The notes beneath the pieces are model-generated. The model made no database searches. It had not been told where the DNA came from and saw only the letters and a list, made by a program, of their open reading frames with translations. From NCBI RefSeq assembly GCF_020379485.1, contig NC_063437.1, positions 1,426,001 to 1,490,000 of the forward strand: 64,000 bases of DNA, written 5' to 3'. Both the position numbers and the translations under genes were made by a program. Numbering within the stretch: position 1 is the stretch's first letter; each line of letters starts with the position of its first letter. The stretch comes from Brassica napus (taxonomy: Eukaryota > Streptophyta > Magnoliopsida > Brassicales > Brassicaceae). Of the stretch, positions 60,877 through 64,000 are shown one piece after another.

Positions 60877-63141
60877 CTACTGTGCAGAGACGAAATTGAG
60901 AGTGCTTCGCTTTTCTTCTGCAGATCTATTCCAACCATCAAGAATAGCACGCAATATACTAGCATCTGCAGGGAAAGGCATTCTAGAAATCAGCTGCTCA
61001 GCTTCCCTCACGTACCCGTTTCTAGCCAAAAGATCAACGGCGCAACAATAATGATCCATATCTGGTTCTACTCCATAATCATCCTTCATCTTCCGAAACA
61101 ACTCCATTCCTTGGTTTACCATACCCCTATGTCTGCAAGCAGTTAGGATAGAGATGAAAGAGACGCAGTCTGGCTTAAAACCCAGAGATACCATTTCCTT
61201 AAACTTCTCAAACGCTTCATGTCCATATCCATGAATGCCAAGAGACGAGATCAACGCCGTCCATGTAAAGACGTTCTTCTCTCTTGTTTCTTCAAACACT
61301 CTGATTGCACTCGTAATGCTTCCGCATTTCCCATACATGTCGATCAACACGTTGCAGACAAACGTGTCGGCGCGGCTGAAATCTGTTTTTGTGATTAGGC
61401 CGTGTATAGAGCTTCCGAGCGTCAAGTCGCAGGACTTGGAGCAAATGCTTAAGATGCTAACGTATGTGAAGTTATCAGGGCGGATGTTTGTTTGGAGTAT
61501 GTGTTTGAAAATCTCTGTAGCCTCTCTGTGTGTATTATCAGAACGAGACCAAGCTGCAATAGCAATGTTCCAAGATACAGTGTCGGGTTGCTCTAGCATC
61601 GAGATCAGCGTCACCGATTCATCGTACTGCCCTGTTCTGCTGTATATTCCAGCGGCAATGTTCAATCGGACTACAGAAGACGGCTCGCTAGACCAGTCCA
61701 GCAGAAGAAGAGCGTCGTTCATCAGCTGATTCTTGGCGTAGGATCTCATAAGAGAGGTTAAGACATAGTCGTTATCTTCATATCCCATTCTCACAATAAC
61801 GGAGTGCAGCTGTTGTATCTCTATGGCGCAACAGGGTTTGAGAGCTGTGGAGAGAGTATATTCAGTTGGCTTGAAACCCATTTGAAGCATTTGGAGAAAC
61901 AACGAGAGAGTGACTGGATCGTCTCTATTGGCGTAACCCCAAAGCAGTGTGTTCCAACAAACAACGTTCTTGTCACGTATAGAATCGAAACATAGGCGTG
62001 AATCTTCGAGACTACCACATTTAGCATAAAAGTCTATCAATGCGTTCCCCAAGTATATGTCAGTCTCGCAGCCATTCTTGATCAGTGTGCCATGAATCTG
62101 GCGTCCGAAACTCAACATCTGCGTGTGAGAAGAGGCGCTAAGAACACTAACGTATGTACCTTGGTTCGGGGAAAACTCACGCTCTTGCATACTCACAAAG
62201 AGTTTGAGCGCTTTTAACGGGTTCGTTGCACCAATTATAGCGTTCCATGACACTACATCCCATGAAGCTGCCTCCTCAAACACTCTCTCTGCCATATCTG
62301 TGTCGCCGCATCTTCCATACGCGCTGATAAGAGAGTTAACGATGTAAGTTTCACAATCTAACCCTATTTTCATTGCTGAGGAATGCAACTGTCTAATAGT
62401 TTCCAAGTCATTAACACTTGACAGAGCGCCCAAGAAAGAGCTTTCAGATAAACACTCCCCTGTCGCAACAAGCTCACGGAAGAGAAACATACATTCTTTT
62501 AAAAACCCACCACGCCCCAACAAAGACATCATATGGTTCCACGTCACCAAGCTCTTCAACGGCATGTCTTCAAACACCCGTTCCGCCACTCCCAGTAACT
62601 CAAACCTCCCATACAAACACAACAGCTTAGTACCTACATATGCATCCGCCGTAAACAACCCATACTTCAAGCTCAAACAATGCAACTGAGTTCCAACACG
62701 AACATCCAACGACGGACAAGACAATAAACCACCAACTGTGAACTGACTCGGCGAAAACCCAGACTCCCTCATCTCAGAAAACAAGCGCCAAGCTTTCTCC
62801 GCGTGCCCGGATCTGCTAAACCCGCTAATGACCGTGTTGAAGGAAGCTGTGTTTCTCTCAGGCATTCTATCGAACACCTTGGCTGCACGTGATATCTCGC
62901 CGAGCTCCGTGTAAAGAGAGATGACGTTGTTGCAGATGTAAACGGGCTGATAAAGGGTGTACCATAACGTGATGGAAAGCGCGTGGAGAGCTTTGGTTCT
63001 CGTAAAGGTGGGAGCTTTTCTGCAGGCGTTGCGTAAGCTAAGTAGACGGTTGTTGGGGTTGGCGAGATCTCCATGGGTGAGGCTCATGCAGGAGGGGAGT
63101 GAAAAGAGAGAACTTTTCAGGTACGATGCGTATAAATACAA
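60877..63141 (-). CDS. Pentatricopeptide repeat protein, PLS class
   Basis: Intronless, 754 aa from the ATG at 63141; an in-frame Met at residue 19 (MSLTHGDLANPN) is an alternative start. About 15-18 PPR motifs fill residues of about 70-720, in P, L and S variants, for example YICNNVISLYTELGEISRAA, TASFNTVISGFSRSGHAEKA, VVSWNAIIGATNPLKALKLF, VFTWTALISSLGIHGYGHEA and DCVSFISILTACRHRGMVNQ. The end (MDHYCCAVDLLARNGYVREA, EQLISRMPF) resembles the start of an E domain, but no DYW domain follows. PPR proteins of this class bind organellar RNA, often for editing or processing. The N-terminus is consistent with organelle targeting. It corresponds by synteny to At3g58590. Confidence 0.93.
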   Translation of the reverse strand: MYLYASYLKSSLFSLPSCMSLTHGDLANPNNRLLSLRNACRKAPTFTRTKALHALSITLWYTLYQPVYICNNVISLYTELGEISRAAKVFDRMPERNTASFNTVISGFSRSGHAEKAWRLFSEMRESGFSPSQFTVGGLLSCPSLDVRVGTQLHCLSLKYGLFTADAYVGTKLLCLYGRFELLGVAERVFEDMPLKSLVTWNHMMSLLGRGGFLKECMFLFRELVATGECLSESSFLGALSSVNDLETIRQLHSSAMKIGLDCETYIVNSLISAYGRCGDTDMAERVFEEAASWDVVSWNAIIGATNPLKALKLFVSMQEREFSPNQGTYVSVLSASSHTQMLSFGRQIHGTLIKNGCETDIYLGNALIDFYAKCGSLEDSRLCFDSIRDKNVVCWNTLLWGYANRDDPVTLSLFLQMLQMGFKPTEYTLSTALKPCCAIEIQQLHSVIVRMGYEDNDYVLTSLMRSYAKNQLMNDALLLLDWSSEPSSVVRLNIAAGIYSRTGQYDESVTLISMLEQPDTVSWNIAIAAWSRSDNTHREATEIFKHILQTNIRPDNFTYVSILSICSKSCDLTLGSSIHGLITKTDFSRADTFVCNVLIDMYGKCGSITSAIRVFEETREKNVFTWTALISSLGIHGYGHEAFEKFKEMVSLGFKPDCVSFISILTACRHRGMVNQGMELFRKMKDDYGVEPDMDHYCCAVDLLARNGYVREAEQLISRMPFPADASILRAILDGWNRSAEEKRSTLNFVSAQ

Positions 63142-64000
63142 TAGCTCAGTCGCGAAGAGTCGGATTTGAAGTTGCCACGATTAGTCACGATGACCGGAGA
63201 CGAACGAACCGTGAGCAAGAAAACTTGGCTATTGGTTAGAGAGATTGATGTCAAAAAGAAAATAACTAAAATAGTTTTCATGTAAAAACAAGCTACATTT
63301 AATTAATAATACATTGAATGTTTATTTTAAAGTATTATTATTTTAAATTTTATATACTAATTCTTCAATTCTTGACCATAAATCATAATACTCAGATTCT
63401 AAATTCTCACTTCCAAAAAATTAGACTTTAATTATTAACCAATCAACCGTAAATATATGTTTTAAAGTAATTTCAACCTAATGAATGTTTTTTTTGTGAG
63501 GAAGGGCTTAACCTAATGAATATTACTGACTCATTTTTCCTTATGTACTATATTATGGTATAATTTGTTTTTGTTATCCTAAATATTTTTCTAAAAACAT
63601 CTCTTATACATGCTATGATATGAGATTGTGTGTTAGTTTAAATAATATGGACATATTCATTTTTAAGTTAGTTGTAAATTTTAATCTATTAATATTATGG
63701 AAAAAAGTAAAAATTGAAGAGGAGAAAAATCTCATTATATTTTATTATCAAATGATAAATATTATATGAAAAACAAGAAAGTGAGTCATACCTAGTTTCT
63801 CATCTCAATGCTACTCATAAATATTTCAACAAAAAAGCAGTTTGCCAAATACTTAGTGGAATCATAATAAGTCTTATGGCACATTATATGTACACCTTTA
63901 GGACACAAAATAACATCTTCAAGAACATTAAAAAAAACAATTGGAAGACACCATACTTAATGGTATTCAAAATGCATGTCTTGCTTTCTAAAGGTATTTG
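63142..64000. other. Upstream flank of the PPR gene
   Basis: Short promoter region followed by AT-rich sequence. No further gene, tRNA or complete mobile element was seen up to the window edge. Confidence 0.4.

Noticed and set aside
61235..61729. Plus-strand 164-codon frame opposite the PPR gene
   Set aside because: Antisense shadow of a long repeated ORF; no independent support.

Overview
The window is nuclear DNA of a flowering plant. Most genes have several introns with GT..AG borders, the intergenic DNA is AT-rich, and non-LTR retrotransposons, SINEs, Helitrons and MITEs are common. Gene content and order follow, from memory, a stretch of Arabidopsis thaliana chromosome 3 read backwards (about At3g58760 to At3g58590). 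Gene loss, decayed remnants and heavy repeat load relative to A. thaliana fit a Brassiceae genome (Brassica or Raphanus type) after whole-genome triplication. The species cannot be fixed from the sequence alone.

Layout, left to right: an ankyrin-repeat Raf-like kinase of the integrin-linked kinase family (-, 250-3285); a 15.7-kb tandem array (about 3.3-19.0 kb) made from the intergenic region between that kinase and its divergent neighbour, invaded by a MITE, a truncated LINE, a non-coding retroposon and a hAT-like element; peroxisomal citrate synthase (+, 19110-24796); V-ATPase subunit D with a 2-bp frameshift (+, 25276-26066); a group IIe WRKY factor (-, 27804-29321) with a Helitron upstream; a second copy of the non-coding retroposon (32552-33913); ribosomal protein L11/uL5 (-, 34946-35728); transcriptional coactivator MBF1 (-, 36803-37551); plant cysteine oxidase (+, 39282-41121); an L1p/L10e-family nucleolar protein (-, 42370-43545); a broken 3' end of a TPR-thioredoxin (TTL) gene cut by an Emigrant-like MITE; ketol-acid reductoisomerase (-, 45412-48404); a nearly full-length L1-type LINE with a 15-bp target-site duplication (49745-56951); a NECAP/adaptin-ear-binding protein (+, 58464-60217) whose promoter occurs in three copies; and an intronless PPR gene (-, 60877-63141).

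The genes are ordinary housekeeping or regulatory genes (branched-chain amino acid synthesis, peroxisomal citrate formation, translation, vacuolar acidification, oxygen sensing, clathrin traffic, organelle RNA processing). They do not form a pathway; their adjacency reflects conserved synteny. The unusual content lies between genes: the array of copied divergent-promoter sequence with higher-order structure and long poly-G tracts, the triplicated NECAP promoter module, and several gene lesions (V-ATPase D frameshift, TTL relic, LINE ORF2 with two in-frame stops). Exon borders were read by eye from splice consensus and reading-frame continuity. Gene symbols are assigned from remembered Arabidopsis homologues and are inference.
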